From the NCBI GenBank assembly GCA_016169955.1, contig JABJUM010000024.1:434001-498000 (forward strand): a stretch of DNA of 64,000 bases, in the 5' to 3' direction. This DNA is from Phytophthora vignae f. sp. vignae. Its lineage: Eukaryota; Oomycota; Peronosporomycetes; Peronosporales; Peronosporaceae. Of this stretch, positions 49,848 through 59,348 are shown one piece after another. The translations under genes were made by a program, and so were the position numbers. The notes beneath the pieces were generated by a model. It did not search any database and had not been told where the DNA came from. It was given only the letters and a program-made list of their open reading frames with translations. Within the stretch, counting starts at the first letter, position 1; each line of letters begins with the position of its first letter.

Positions 49848-50543
49848 TTAGTTGACGGTCGTCTGGTATGAGCACGAGGTGCCGTAGTAGCCCGGGAAGC
49901 ACTCGCACTCGCCCGACTCGTAGTTGCACTTGCCACGGCCGCCGCAGTCGCGTCCCTGAGTTTTGCCGTGAGCAAGCAGCACATCGTCGCCGCTGGGGCA
50001 CTCCTTGAGAGAGCAGTCAGGGCCGCGGTAGCCTTGGTCGCAGTAGCAGCCCATGTGTTTGATGTCATCCCACGCAGCGTACGTGCCAATGGTGTAGGCG
50101 CTGGGTGAGGTTCTAGGAGGAGATCCGGCGATGATTGCTTTGAGAGTGAGGCAGATTCCGTGGTCGTTACAATTGTTGGGGCACTCCGTTCGCTCGCACG
50201 CCTTGCCCTCGTAGCCTGGGAAGCACGTGCAGTGTCCTGTGCCGTAGTCGCACGTGCCACGGTTCGAGCACTCGACCAAGCCGTGAGCTGTGTTCGTGGC
50301 CGTGGGCACTTGGACCCACGCGTCTCCGTACGGACACGTGCGCATGGAGCAATCGGCGCCCTTGAACGCTGGGTACTTGATCGTGGAGTCGGCCTGATCC
50401 TGTCGCTCGTAGCACGTGCACTTGTCGTTCTTGCCGCAGGTTCCCTGCGCGTTGCATCCGTTGGGGCAGTAGGCGTCCACATCTCCACGCAGCAGCGCCA
50501 TTGCGCTCACGCAGAAGAGCGCCACCTTGGACGCGCCCAACAT
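49848..50543 (-). CDS. Secreted EGF-like repeat protein
   Basis: Single exon, 231 aa from ATG 50543, which places a signal peptide at the N-terminus (MLGASKVALFCVSAMALLRG); the longer open frame upstream is GC-poor and not supported. Cys-rich EGF/tenascin-type modules follow: CPNGCNAQGTCGKNDKCTCY, CSNRGTCDYGTGHCTCFPGY with EGKACE, CPNNCNDHGICLTLKA, and CGGRGKCNYESGECECFPGY. No membrane anchor or GPI signal is evident, so it should be secreted or bound to the cell surface. It is divergent from the gene at 50907. Confidence 0.85.
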   Translation of the reverse strand: MLGASKVALFCVSAMALLRGDVDAYCPNGCNAQGTCGKNDKCTCYERQDQADSTIKYPAFKGADCSMRTCPYGDAWVQVPTATNTAHGLVECSNRGTCDYGTGHCTCFPGYEGKACERTECPNNCNDHGICLTLKAIIAGSPPRTSPSAYTIGTYAAWDDIKHMGCYCDQGYRGPDCSLKECPSGDDVLLAHGKTQGRDCGGRGKCNYESGECECFPGYYGTSCSYQTTVN

Positions 50544-50906
50544 TGTCGAAGGAGCGAAACCTGTGCTGCTGGGGCTGGTGCAGCGGTCGGAGAGCTGTGT
50601 GCCTGGTGCGGTGTACGGAAGTGATCCAACGGGGCGGTGCTCGGCGTTCGACGCTACGCGAAAGATCCCATGTGGCTCTCCAGCAACGGTCGCCTCGAGT
50701 CGCCGCTGTGCGTCCCTTCGTGCGCATCGATGATATCTTGCAACAGCGAAAATCTGTGACGTGGTGCAGCATGTAGCCATTTTGGGAGGGGCCCATTTTC
50801 CACCAATCCCACTGCTTTCTTGCAACCAATGAGACAGCACCGGAGCAGCAATGCCTGTCACCCAAGAACGAGGCGAAGAAGCTCGAGCGCAGTGCTGCTC
50901 GTGCCC
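50544..50906. other. Divergent promoter region, 363 bp
   Basis: Between the EGF-like gene and the first repeat-domain gene. No separate feature recognised. Confidence 0.45.
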
Positions 50907-52121
50907 ATGACGACGGCTAGAACGATGGCGAGCAACCCAGAGGTGGTGGAGGTCTTCGAGTGCGAGGGCAGCTTCTCATTCTTGCGCGAAGACCACCGCT
51001 TCACCTTCAGAGTCCACAGCGACAGCAGCCTCCACGTCGACGTCAAGCCTTTATGCGCGGCCAGTCAAGTAGAAGCGGTTGCAATCGACCAGGAGCCCGG
51101 CGTTCGCGGAACCATTGAGGAGATTGACGATATACAAGGAGAAGAAGAAGATCAGATAGTAACAGAAGGTATTGAGGAAGAGAATGCAGTCCAAGAGGGT
51201 GAGGAGCCGGAAGCAGAGGACAGAGAGGAGGAGGCACAAGAAGAGACCCCGGCCAAGCTGCTTGCTTACGATGGACGAGCGCTGGTGGAGATGCCACCTG
51301 AAGGAGAGACTGATGATGCTCAGCCCGTTTGCTATGTGGTGCACTTTAAGATCGTGCAGTGGGGACGTGGAGCGCAGGGAATGTGGTCGCAGATCGTCAA
51401 GTGCATCGCGCACCTATCGAGCGAACATGGCATGTCTGGAAGATTTTCAGAAGTCGGAGAGGATCTGAATCACGCTCAGAACTTCGCATTGACGCCAGTA
51501 GCACACCGACTGGAGTCGTTGCACAGCCCGTTGCACCGGTTGACGCCTGGACGGTATGAGCTGCGAGGCATCACCATCGCCGAGAACGCGTTCGTCTACG
51601 AGTGTGCCGTGTACATCACATTGCAAGAGAACGGCATGATGTCCGGCACGTCTCGAGAGCTGCCATTCACACAGGAGTGTCCACTGGCTGGCATGTGGAC
51701 GCGAAGCGGATTGAACTACCTTCTGCAGTACGAGATGCACGGCAACAAGCACACGTACATCTACTTCGGCACTCCGTTCCGCTCCGGGTTGCAAGGCACT
51801 TGGCAGAACTCGGAGCTGCGAGCACTGGGCAATAACCTCGACGCGCGTGCGAGTCAAGCTGAGCGCGGTATCTTGGAGTTCCAGCTAGTCAAGGCCGTTC
51901 GCGTTTGGAGCGAGGCATATCACAAGGACTACCCGGCGGCATTCCGGGAGTGCGTCAAGCTCCTGCTGCTCGCGTCCCATCGCAACGAGCTCCTGCCCAA
52001 CCACTTGTGGGGATCCATTGTATCGTACTGCGGGTACGACTGGTTCTGCAGCGACCTCCAGAAGTCTTTAGCACTAAGCGAAGCCAAAGAGAGCGATAGC
52101 GAGGCACTTCAAGTGCCATGA
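50907..52121 (+). CDS. Orphan family protein, member 1 (one repeat domain, F-box-like end)
   Basis: Single exon, 404 aa from ATG 50907 (ATGs at 50829 and 50925 also possible). An N-terminal domain (VFECEGSFSFLREDHRFTFR, VHSDSSLHVDVK) is followed by an acidic linker (about residues 70-125). A repeat-like beta domain follows: PGRYELRGITIAENAFVYEC, LQENGMMSGTSRELPFTQEC, PLAGMWTRSGLNYLLQYEMH, SGLQGTWQN and ILEFQLVKAV. The last 50 residues (YPAAFRECVKLLLLASHRNE, LLPNHLWGSIVSYCGYDWF) look like a short helical F-box-type or similar module. The same three blocks occur in the neighbour at 52288, showing tandem duplication. No named family recognised. Confidence 0.8.
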   Translation: MTTARTMASNPEVVEVFECEGSFSFLREDHRFTFRVHSDSSLHVDVKPLCAASQVEAVAIDQEPGVRGTIEEIDDIQGEEEDQIVTEGIEEENAVQEGEEPEAEDREEEAQEETPAKLLAYDGRALVEMPPEGETDDAQPVCYVVHFKIVQWGRGAQGMWSQIVKCIAHLSSEHGMSGRFSEVGEDLNHAQNFALTPVAHRLESLHSPLHRLTPGRYELRGITIAENAFVYECAVYITLQENGMMSGTSRELPFTQECPLAGMWTRSGLNYLLQYEMHGNKHTYIYFGTPFRSGLQGTWQNSELRALGNNLDARASQAERGILEFQLVKAVRVWSEAYHKDYPAAFRECVKLLLLASHRNELLPNHLWGSIVSYCGYDWFCSDLQKSLALSEAKESDSEALQVP

Positions 52122-52287
52122 AGGATGCAATAAAGTGTAGCCATGTTGATAAGACTCCAGAGGTGGTCTCATGTAGCAGTTGCAATTTCGTCCAATCGGT
52201 GAATTTATTTCAGCGTTTCAACGAATCAGACGCGCCCCTTCGGTCTTAGTCGCCAGTGCGCTGTCCTCATCCACTGAAGGGGCAACA

Positions 52288-54207
52288 ATGGACACGTCGT
52301 GGTGCAGCGCGGAAGCCGCTGGCGCATTCCCCATGAAGGTTGAGACCTCCTTCTCTCACGACCAAGTAGCCAAGACGTCTACGCTTCCGTTGAACCCTCT
52401 TGAGCGCGTGTACGATGGCTGTGTGGGCGGATTCTTAGCCGAGAAGAGCCGCTTCCACTTGCGCATTGCGTCCGACGGTTCATTGCATGGCGAAGTGCGG
52501 CGGAAGGCGCAGCAAGGCGCCAATTCCAACTCCGACACTGTGACCAATAGGAAGAAGCGGAAGCTGCGGGTGATTGCCGACCACCCGGACGGCATCGTCA
52601 TTGCTCATGTTATGGGCAACGCGCAGGTCGTTCCGGTGGAGGAGGCGGTGGTGTCGTCCTCGGCCTCGACTGTCAATTGTGACGGGAGCTCAGCAGCAGA
52701 GTATTGCTGTGCATTCGAAGTGACCAAGAGACTGAACCACGTGGATCGACACACTTTGACGTGCCATTTGCACATTCCAGCAGCCCCCGATGCCCCTGCA
52801 GTGGGCACTTGGCGGTTCTTTAGCACTCAAGACCAAGACAGACAGCAGGCGGATCTCTCGTCGTCGGCGTCAACTGCCTCGACTAGTGATGCAAGCTCAG
52901 TAACAAGTGAAGAGGCGATGGGGCAAAAGGTGTTCCAGTTGCAACCGGTGCAATGGTATCAACGCCAGCAAGAGGCGGAGGAGGCGGAGAGAGAGGCCGC
53001 GATGTTGCAGTCCAGGCCACCGTCGCTGTTGTACCCGTTGCGACCTGGCAAGTACGAGTTTAAAGGTTTCACGACGTATGATACGCCGTCAGTAGCGACT
53101 GCTGTTGTACCAAGACAGAGGAATGGACGAAGAGGGCGTCCTGTGATGACCACGGTGCGAGATGAATGTCTGGTGACGTTGCGCTTGCTGCCGGATGGTA
53201 CACTGCGAGGCACTTCTCGCGAGGTGGTGCAGCCACAGGTATGCCCGCTTAAAGGACGCTGGCAGGCTAACCGTGTGGCGTATGTTCTGGAGTATCGTGT
53301 TCGTGAAGCGGTGGGGCACTTTCGCTACTCGGGGGCTGTAGTTATCGAAGAGGGAAATGCCAGTGCTGCGAATGGCAGAAGGACCAAGGTCCAGCGCAAA
53401 GGCCAAGCTGTTGGCAAGAGGCGAGAGACGCTCAGTGGTAAATGGAACAATGTGGATGAGGGTCACGCAGAGGGATATGAAGGCGGTCGAGGCGAGTTTG
53501 AACTGGAGCTCGTTCGAGTAGATTTCACGCCCATCGCAATCAAAAAGGAGAAGATTGAGCCTGCGTTAGTGGACGGTGGCAGTCCTTCCGACCCCGCTCA
53601 AGGTCTGCAAGAGCAGCGGGTAACCGACCAAGATACAGGCCGCAGCGCTGAAAACGCTATCGAGATTGACGACGACGACGATGCCATCCACGCGTTCACA
53701 ACAGGCGAGTACGAACTCTCTGGCTGTGCTACTGACGCTGAAGGCTACGAGTACGCGTTCGACCTGAAGCTGCAGCTGCGACCAGGTGGGAAGCTCTTTG
53801 GTCAGAGTAAAGAGCGCATTTTCCAGCAAACGAGTCCGATCTTCGGCATATGGAGCTCTCGAGAGATCAAGTACCGTCAGCAGTACGTCGTGAAACACGA
53901 GGTGGGGGTGTACACGTACACGGCTATCATGAGTCGCGATGGCGCTGTGGTGCAGGGCACCTGGGTCAACGACGAGAAGGATTCTGCGTCAGCACCAAGC
54001 GAGCACGGCACCTTTGCGCTGATTCTGGTGCAGTCGAGAAGGCAGTGGAGCACCTTGAGCCACGCGTACTACCCGCCACGATTCCGTCGCAGTGTGTTGG
54101 CCATTCTCATGGCGTCTGCAAGAACACACAAACTCCCTGTGGAGCACTGGACCCACATCTTCGCGTTCTGCAGCGAGTCGTGGTTCACACCGCCGGTGAT
54201 TCAGTAA
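52288..54207 (+). CDS. Orphan family protein, member 2 (two repeat domains, F-box-like end)
   Basis: Single exon, 639 aa. The N-terminal domain VYDGCVGGFLAEKSRFHLRI, ASDGSLHGEVRR parallels member 1. Two copies of the beta-type domain follow. Copy 1: PGKYEFKGFTTYDTPSVATA, LLPDGTLRGTSREVVQPQVC, PLKGRWQANRVAYVLEYRVR, LSGKWNNVDEG and RGEFELELVR. Copy 2: TGEYELSGCATDAEGYEYAF, LRPGGKLFGQSKERIFQQTS, PIFGIWSSREIKYRQQYVVK, VQGTWVNDEKD and HGTFALILVQ. The C-terminus (YYPPRFRRSVLAILMASART, KLPVEHWTHIFAFCSESWF) matches member 1. Linkers are Ser-rich with poly-acidic DDDDD. The ATG at 52288 is 166 bp after the stop of member 1. Function unknown. Confidence 0.82.
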   Translation: MDTSWCSAEAAGAFPMKVETSFSHDQVAKTSTLPLNPLERVYDGCVGGFLAEKSRFHLRIASDGSLHGEVRRKAQQGANSNSDTVTNRKKRKLRVIADHPDGIVIAHVMGNAQVVPVEEAVVSSSASTVNCDGSSAAEYCCAFEVTKRLNHVDRHTLTCHLHIPAAPDAPAVGTWRFFSTQDQDRQQADLSSSASTASTSDASSVTSEEAMGQKVFQLQPVQWYQRQQEAEEAEREAAMLQSRPPSLLYPLRPGKYEFKGFTTYDTPSVATAVVPRQRNGRRGRPVMTTVRDECLVTLRLLPDGTLRGTSREVVQPQVCPLKGRWQANRVAYVLEYRVREAVGHFRYSGAVVIEEGNASAANGRRTKVQRKGQAVGKRRETLSGKWNNVDEGHAEGYEGGRGEFELELVRVDFTPIAIKKEKIEPALVDGGSPSDPAQGLQEQRVTDQDTGRSAENAIEIDDDDDAIHAFTTGEYELSGCATDAEGYEYAFDLKLQLRPGGKLFGQSKERIFQQTSPIFGIWSSREIKYRQQYVVKHEVGVYTYTAIMSRDGAVVQGTWVNDEKDSASAPSEHGTFALILVQSRRQWSTLSHAYYPPRFRRSVLAILMASARTHKLPVEHWTHIFAFCSESWFTPPVIQ

Positions 54208-54767
54208 TATATGCACGAAGCTGCACTGGTGGGATGGCTTCATTTCATTAGTTGAAGCTCACTTCAACTTGACCATTTCATTTTCCACCAGTCACTGCTT
54301 GGCTTGTCTGTCTTTTTGACAAATCAGAAGGAAGAATTGGCGCACACGCGGCATAGTGCTAGTGTAGAATGCAACGCTGTAGCGCCGTCGGAATGACATG
54401 CTACATGCTACATGTACATGCATGAGCACGCTGCCAATAACAAATAATCTAAGACCACTCAACCTCGCTTGCTTCTCCATGTAATTATGCTATCTCCCTT
54501 TTCTCACGCAAAAGAAAACTTTTAGGGGTGAAAGACTGGCTCTGCTGCTTGTTTGCTTGGACGAGAAAGCCATCAAAAAGCTGTTCCTGTGCTTGCAACA
54601 GCTTCTGCACCGCTGCAAACTCACTGCAATGCTACCGGCTCGTTGCGCGCATTCCATTCTGCAATCCTGCTCCTGTCACTGTTCGCCGTCGTCCCCCTCC
54701 GACACGGCCACTGTCTCGACCCAGCACCGAGCAACAAACAACCAAGCGCGAAACCTTGTCTCGACAC
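54208..54767. other. Intergenic, 560 bp
   Basis: Convergent 3' ends of the repeat-domain gene and DAD1. No supportable feature. Confidence 0.5.
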
Positions 54768-55217
54768 TTAGCCCATGAAGTTGAAGACCACGAGGAAGAG
54801 GATGATGTTGCAGAAGAGGTAGTCCGCGAAGGCGCGCTGCTCCGTGCGGTCGCCAAAGTTGTTCTCGGGGTTGATCTGCATCCGCAGCGACACTGGCAGG
54901 CGGCAACAATACAGAATTCAGTTAGTCAGCCATAGGTGGAGCACTGGGTAGGATGGGAAGGTGGGGGAACACAACGCACCGGCCAGCACGAAGACGCCGA
55001 CGGTGCACACGAAGCCGGCCAGGAACGAGTTGAAGGGGAAGTTTCCCACCAGCAGGCAATATATAAATTGGAGCACGCCAGTGGCCAGCACGTAGGCCAG
55101 GAAGCCGTCGATGAGCTTGATCTTCTTGGGCGTGGTCTTGTCGTACTTGGCGCAGAAGTCGCCCAGGATGGAGCCCACGCCCGCTTCCGCCGTCGTCGCT
55201 CCGGTCTTCTTGGCCAT
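54768..55217 (-). CDS. DAD1: Oligosaccharyltransferase subunit DAD1 / OST2
   Basis: Two minus-strand exons, 55217-54980 and 54892-54768 (phase 1); 120 aa. DAD1 is a small three-helix membrane subunit of the ER oligosaccharyltransferase that transfers glycans to Asn. Motifs: TPKKIKLIDGFLAYVLATGV, LQFIYCLLVGNFPFNSFLAG, FVCTVGVFVLAVSLRMQINP, RAFADYLFCNIILFLVVFNF and terminal MG. Together with ALG14 at 617-1499 it is the second N-glycosylation gene in the window. Confidence 0.94.
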
Positions 55218-55576
55218 GGCTGTGTCTGTGTCTGTACTGTGTCTACGCTCGATAGAGGACCACGCCTGGTGGTGGGAACAAGCGGTAGCGTTAGCGACAG
55301 CAGCAGTGGCGATGGGGATGGCAATGGACCTACCCGGTGGACTTTCAGTTCGAAGATAGCGACGGACAACTGACGCGCGTCGCCAACGTAGGCGCTGCTG
55401 GTATAGTCAGATCAAGTTAGATTTGTGTCCAATGTGAGGGCACAAATCCAGAATGCAAATTACAAATCGTATAATTTGCGATTCAAAAACAAAAATCGCA
55501 CAGCTTGGCCAAAAGTTCAAATCTATTTAAGAAAGCACAAACACTTACTGAAAGTCTGGGTAAGCTATCACTCTAC

Positions 55577-55731
55577 CCGCATTCGTTGAAAAGCTGGACC
55601 ACATCGCCAAAGGGGTCCAGCTTATCGAAGGCTGAACAATCGCTTTCAATGTTATTGGCTGCAAATCAAATTTGGCCCATCACTTTATATAGGAAAACCG
55701 AGAGGGGGGTCCAGCTTTTCAACGAATGCGG
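55577..55731. mobile_element. Small inverted-repeat element (MITE-like, 155 bp)
   Basis: CCGCATTCGTTGAAAAGCTG plus GACC at 55577-55600 is perfectly inverted at 55708-55731. A third partial copy of GGTCCAGCTTATCGA lies inside, near 55614. There is no ORF. Target-site duplication is unclear, so the type is unassigned. Confidence 0.6.
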
Positions 55732-57149
55732 CAGTTCATGCACACGACAATGCTAGGACTACACGTTTTTGAATTCATTTTAGACGCTAATTATGGCAAA
55801 GCCAGCTCCTAAATATGTGTGAAAAATAGATACACGACCTGCTAAAATTATGCATAAATCCACCTCCTCATATGTATATATCGACTAAGGAGAGCCTGTC
55901 AGCGGCCGTGCATTGGCCCAGTACACCACCGTCCACGATCCCGAACACACCCACCCTCTTATGCATAATTGCCGTGCGTCTAGGTGCTTGTGGATAAAAG
56001 CCGACAGAATTGCAGCAGCACAGCCACAATTGCTCTTTTAAAAGTGCAACTATGGCAGTTTTAGCGTAATTATAGGCTTCCACCAATTTATGCACCTCAA
56101 TTTTATCGTAAATATACATGTAGCAGGTGGCCACTATACAACAAATCTTGCCTCGTGTTGCCAAAACCATTGTAAAGCACAATAGAGTACGCTGAAAAAG
56201 AAATGTTAATATATAGTTGTTTCAAAACAATAACGAAATTTACACCAACATTGTGCTATGATTTAACAAGAATTTGTTAAAAAAGAGTTTGTCTCATTTC
56301 GTAAGGGCGTCTTCGACTTGTCCCCATTCGAGGTCGATTCATAAAGGACTCGTTTCGGTCAAATTGTTGCACGTAGAATAGGCGGCTTATCCAGCCCAGT
56401 TCAATGTTCTGCCTAGGACCGAACTTCGAATCCAGCTCATTTGATCATTACGAGCTGGAAATTTGTTTTGGGTGTTTCAGGTTGCAAACAGGCTGGACGA
56501 AACAAATCCGGCTGTATGTAGCCTGAAACAACTGGATGGGATGCAAAGCAAACACGGCCTAAAAACCATCGAGCGTTGATATTAGTTTTCACAGTTTTAC
56601 TTAAAGTAAAATATACAGTTAATTACCTTAACTGGTTTAACATTCTTTCCGAATCAAAAACTAGAGGATTGGGCTGGTAGCGCTCAATTCTAGTGCGGAG
56701 ACAGCATCGAAGCGGGCTGAAATAGCATACCTAACTGAAGTTAGCATACATTTTGCTGTAGATTACCTGACAGAAAGCTGCACAGCCTTCGCCAAGGAAG
56801 CCGTCCTCGGAAAGGCGTAAGTTTCAATAATAGCCAAAACAACCCTGGTTGGATAGTTCTGTGCGGCCTACAACCGACAGCACACTTTCCATCGGGTCCA
56901 TAATTGCAGCGGAAGTAAAAATGAAGAGTTTGCATGCCGTTTGCTATCCTAGCTTGACACAGACGAAGTTTCGCTAAGAATTTTGCTAAGAAATGCGCAC
57001 GCCATTGAAACAATTTTTCCCGACCGTTCCCACCTATAAAATACACATATTCAACATTATTCCCAGGAAGTTGAGAATCTTTCTGAAACAATCGGACTTG
57101 GCGCGACCCATCAAAACGCCTCCTACGATTCTTCTCACTTTTCAGTTCG

Positions 57150-57490
57150 TGCTCGATTGCTGCAGCGGCCCCCACCCTCGGCGGGTTCATACTCGCCACT
57201 GCGGCACCGAGCGCGATGCTGTCAAGAACACTACATCTATCTACCAATCTGCCGATCCACCAATTCACCAATCCACCACGCAACCTATCAACGCGGCTCT
57301 CTTGGTTGCTGCGGTGGCCCCCACCCTCCGCGGGCTCATACTCGCCACCGCAGCACCGAGTGCGCTGCTACCGACAACACACAGCAGCCAATCTACTGAT
57401 CAATATGCAACATATCAATGACGCGCGGTCGGTTGCTGCGGCGTCTGCGGGCTCATACTCGCTGTCGTGGCACCGAGTGCGCTATTGCTA
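57150..57490 (+). repeat. Degenerate tandem repeat, about 2.5 copies of 130-147 bp
   Basis: Three blocks beginning near 57155, 57302 and 57431 share TTGCTGCGG, CCCCCACCCTC, GGGCTCATACTCGCC and GCACCGAGTGCGCT wording, with diverged spacers rich in CACCAAT. Non-coding as far as can be judged. Confidence 0.6.
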
Positions 57491-58430
57491 TCTTACCCGA
57501 GCTTATGCCTTGATAGGTCGCGACGACGCGGCGCGGGATCCCACGATCACGCCGCGCGACGCGCCACGACTCCCTTGGATCGAAGCGCCCGAGGACGAAT
57601 GCCGTTTTGGAGGCCAAGTAGCCCCAAGCCGTTGATTGTTGGACGGCGGTTGGCGAGATGCACGTTCGGACAGCGTTAGTTACATCGAGACTTCGTACAC
57701 GGCCAGCGTTGGCATATAAAAAAAACATGACACCGCGTTCAAGAGCACATTGTCAATATTGGTAGAACAGGAGGCTTATGTAATGTACGGTAACACACCA
57801 ATGCAAATGTTATTGTGAGCCGGAATTACCATGTACCATGTGTAGTCTCTTACCGCAAGCGATCGGATACCGATACATACGCACTTGGGCATTGGTCTAA
57901 CGTATTGCACCATTAAAGTCGTAAAAACTAAGGTAAGGTTCCATTTAAGCCTCCACGCGCTATACTTAGTAATAAAACCTGTGTAAATGAGTAGATTTGG
58001 GTTTTCAATGAAAAATAATAGATTTATAAGACCCTTACACTTGAATTTTGTATTGGCTCGATACCTACTTTTTCTGTGGACCACATATATCACGTCTCGA
58101 ATTAATCCCTATTGGGCTTCTCGTACTACACAGTAGCACTACCAGGATAAAGGAGCTATAAATGGTTTGTGGTACAATTTCAAGCCAACGTCGGCTTACT
58201 CAAGCACAGCAGGAAAATGATATAGGTCTTTTGTTGAGTACATTTTTTAATAACGACAATATGTTGTTTCCCGAATAAGAGTATTCATTGTACACGGGTG
58301 CTTCCAATAACGATAATTATTTATGTTTATATTTTATTACATCTAAGGTAAAAATATTTGTTTTGGCATTTTCCCAATATATAATTCATATATAAAATAC
58401 GTATGAATTAAATCAACATTGGCTAAATTA

Positions 58431-59348
58431 CACTGCGCGACAAAAGGTTTGGGACAGCGACACTTTGTACAATATCTCAGCTTCTAGAAGGAGTTGTCGG
58501 ATGAGACTTAGATATGTTCCTCCAATCAGATTGCTTTAAACGCGACATATGACGCGAGCTCGGATTTCCCATTGGGTAGGGTGGCTCCCATACAAATATG
58601 TCGAATTGGCACCGCGACAAAACTTTGGGACAAATGTTTATCTTGATTAAAGTATAGGTGCCTGTGATGGTGAGGTCACGTTAACTATCAGGATCAAGTA
58701 AAACAAGGTCGCCAGTCGCCCTTAAGTGGGTAGTGAGCATGAGGGGGTGCATCCCTGGTGCCCAAATCGAGTCAACACAATGTGTACTTATAGTTTATCA
58801 ACTTTGAGTGCCTCCTTACTCTCCTATTGCGCTCTAGAGGCCTTCAGGAGCTCCTCAAAATACGAAGGGCACTAACCAATAGGATTTGTATTAAAATACG
58901 CATTAACGGTAATATCATGTCCGTATTGTGTCGTGAGGGCCCAGATACATACTCGAGACAGCTCATCTTTCTGTCTGTCATTTTATACTTCACCTCTGTA
59001 GTCCTAGTTACCACAGCGGATCCTCAAGTGTTGCTTGACGCCCGTAATGCGCGCTTCATGCTGCTTCTTATGCCCAAAACTGCAAATAGTTGGCCTCGGT
59101 GGACCTCACCATCACATGCACCTATACTTTAATCAAGATAAACATTTGTCCCAAAGTTTTGTCGCGGTGCCAATTCGACATATTTGTATGGGAGCCACCC
59201 TACCCAATGGGAAATCCGAGCTCGCGTCATATGTCGCGTTTAAAGCAATCTGATTGGAGGAACATATCTAAGTCTCATCCGACAACTCCTTCTAGAAGCT
59301 GAGATATTGTACAAAGTGTCGCTGTCCCAAACCTTTTGTCGCGCAGTG
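58431..59348. mobile_element. Non-autonomous Tc1/mariner-like element with 247-bp IR/DR terminal repeats
   Basis: Left repeat 58431-58677 and right repeat 59102-59348 are almost perfect inverted copies, with TA on both sides (58429-58430, 59349-59350). Each 247-bp repeat contains the same motif twice in direct orientation: CGCGACAAAAGGTTTGGGAC at the tip and CGCGACAAAACTTTGGGACA (wording continues CACCGCGACAAAA) about 180 bp inward. This two-site layout is the IR/DR architecture of Sleeping Beauty-type Tc1 elements. The 424-bp centre has no transposase; total 918 bp. Confidence 0.88.

Noticed and set aside
58827..59132. ORF inside the IR/DR element as a transposase
   Set aside because: About 100 codons, overlaps the right terminal repeat and lacks any DDE or HTH motif.
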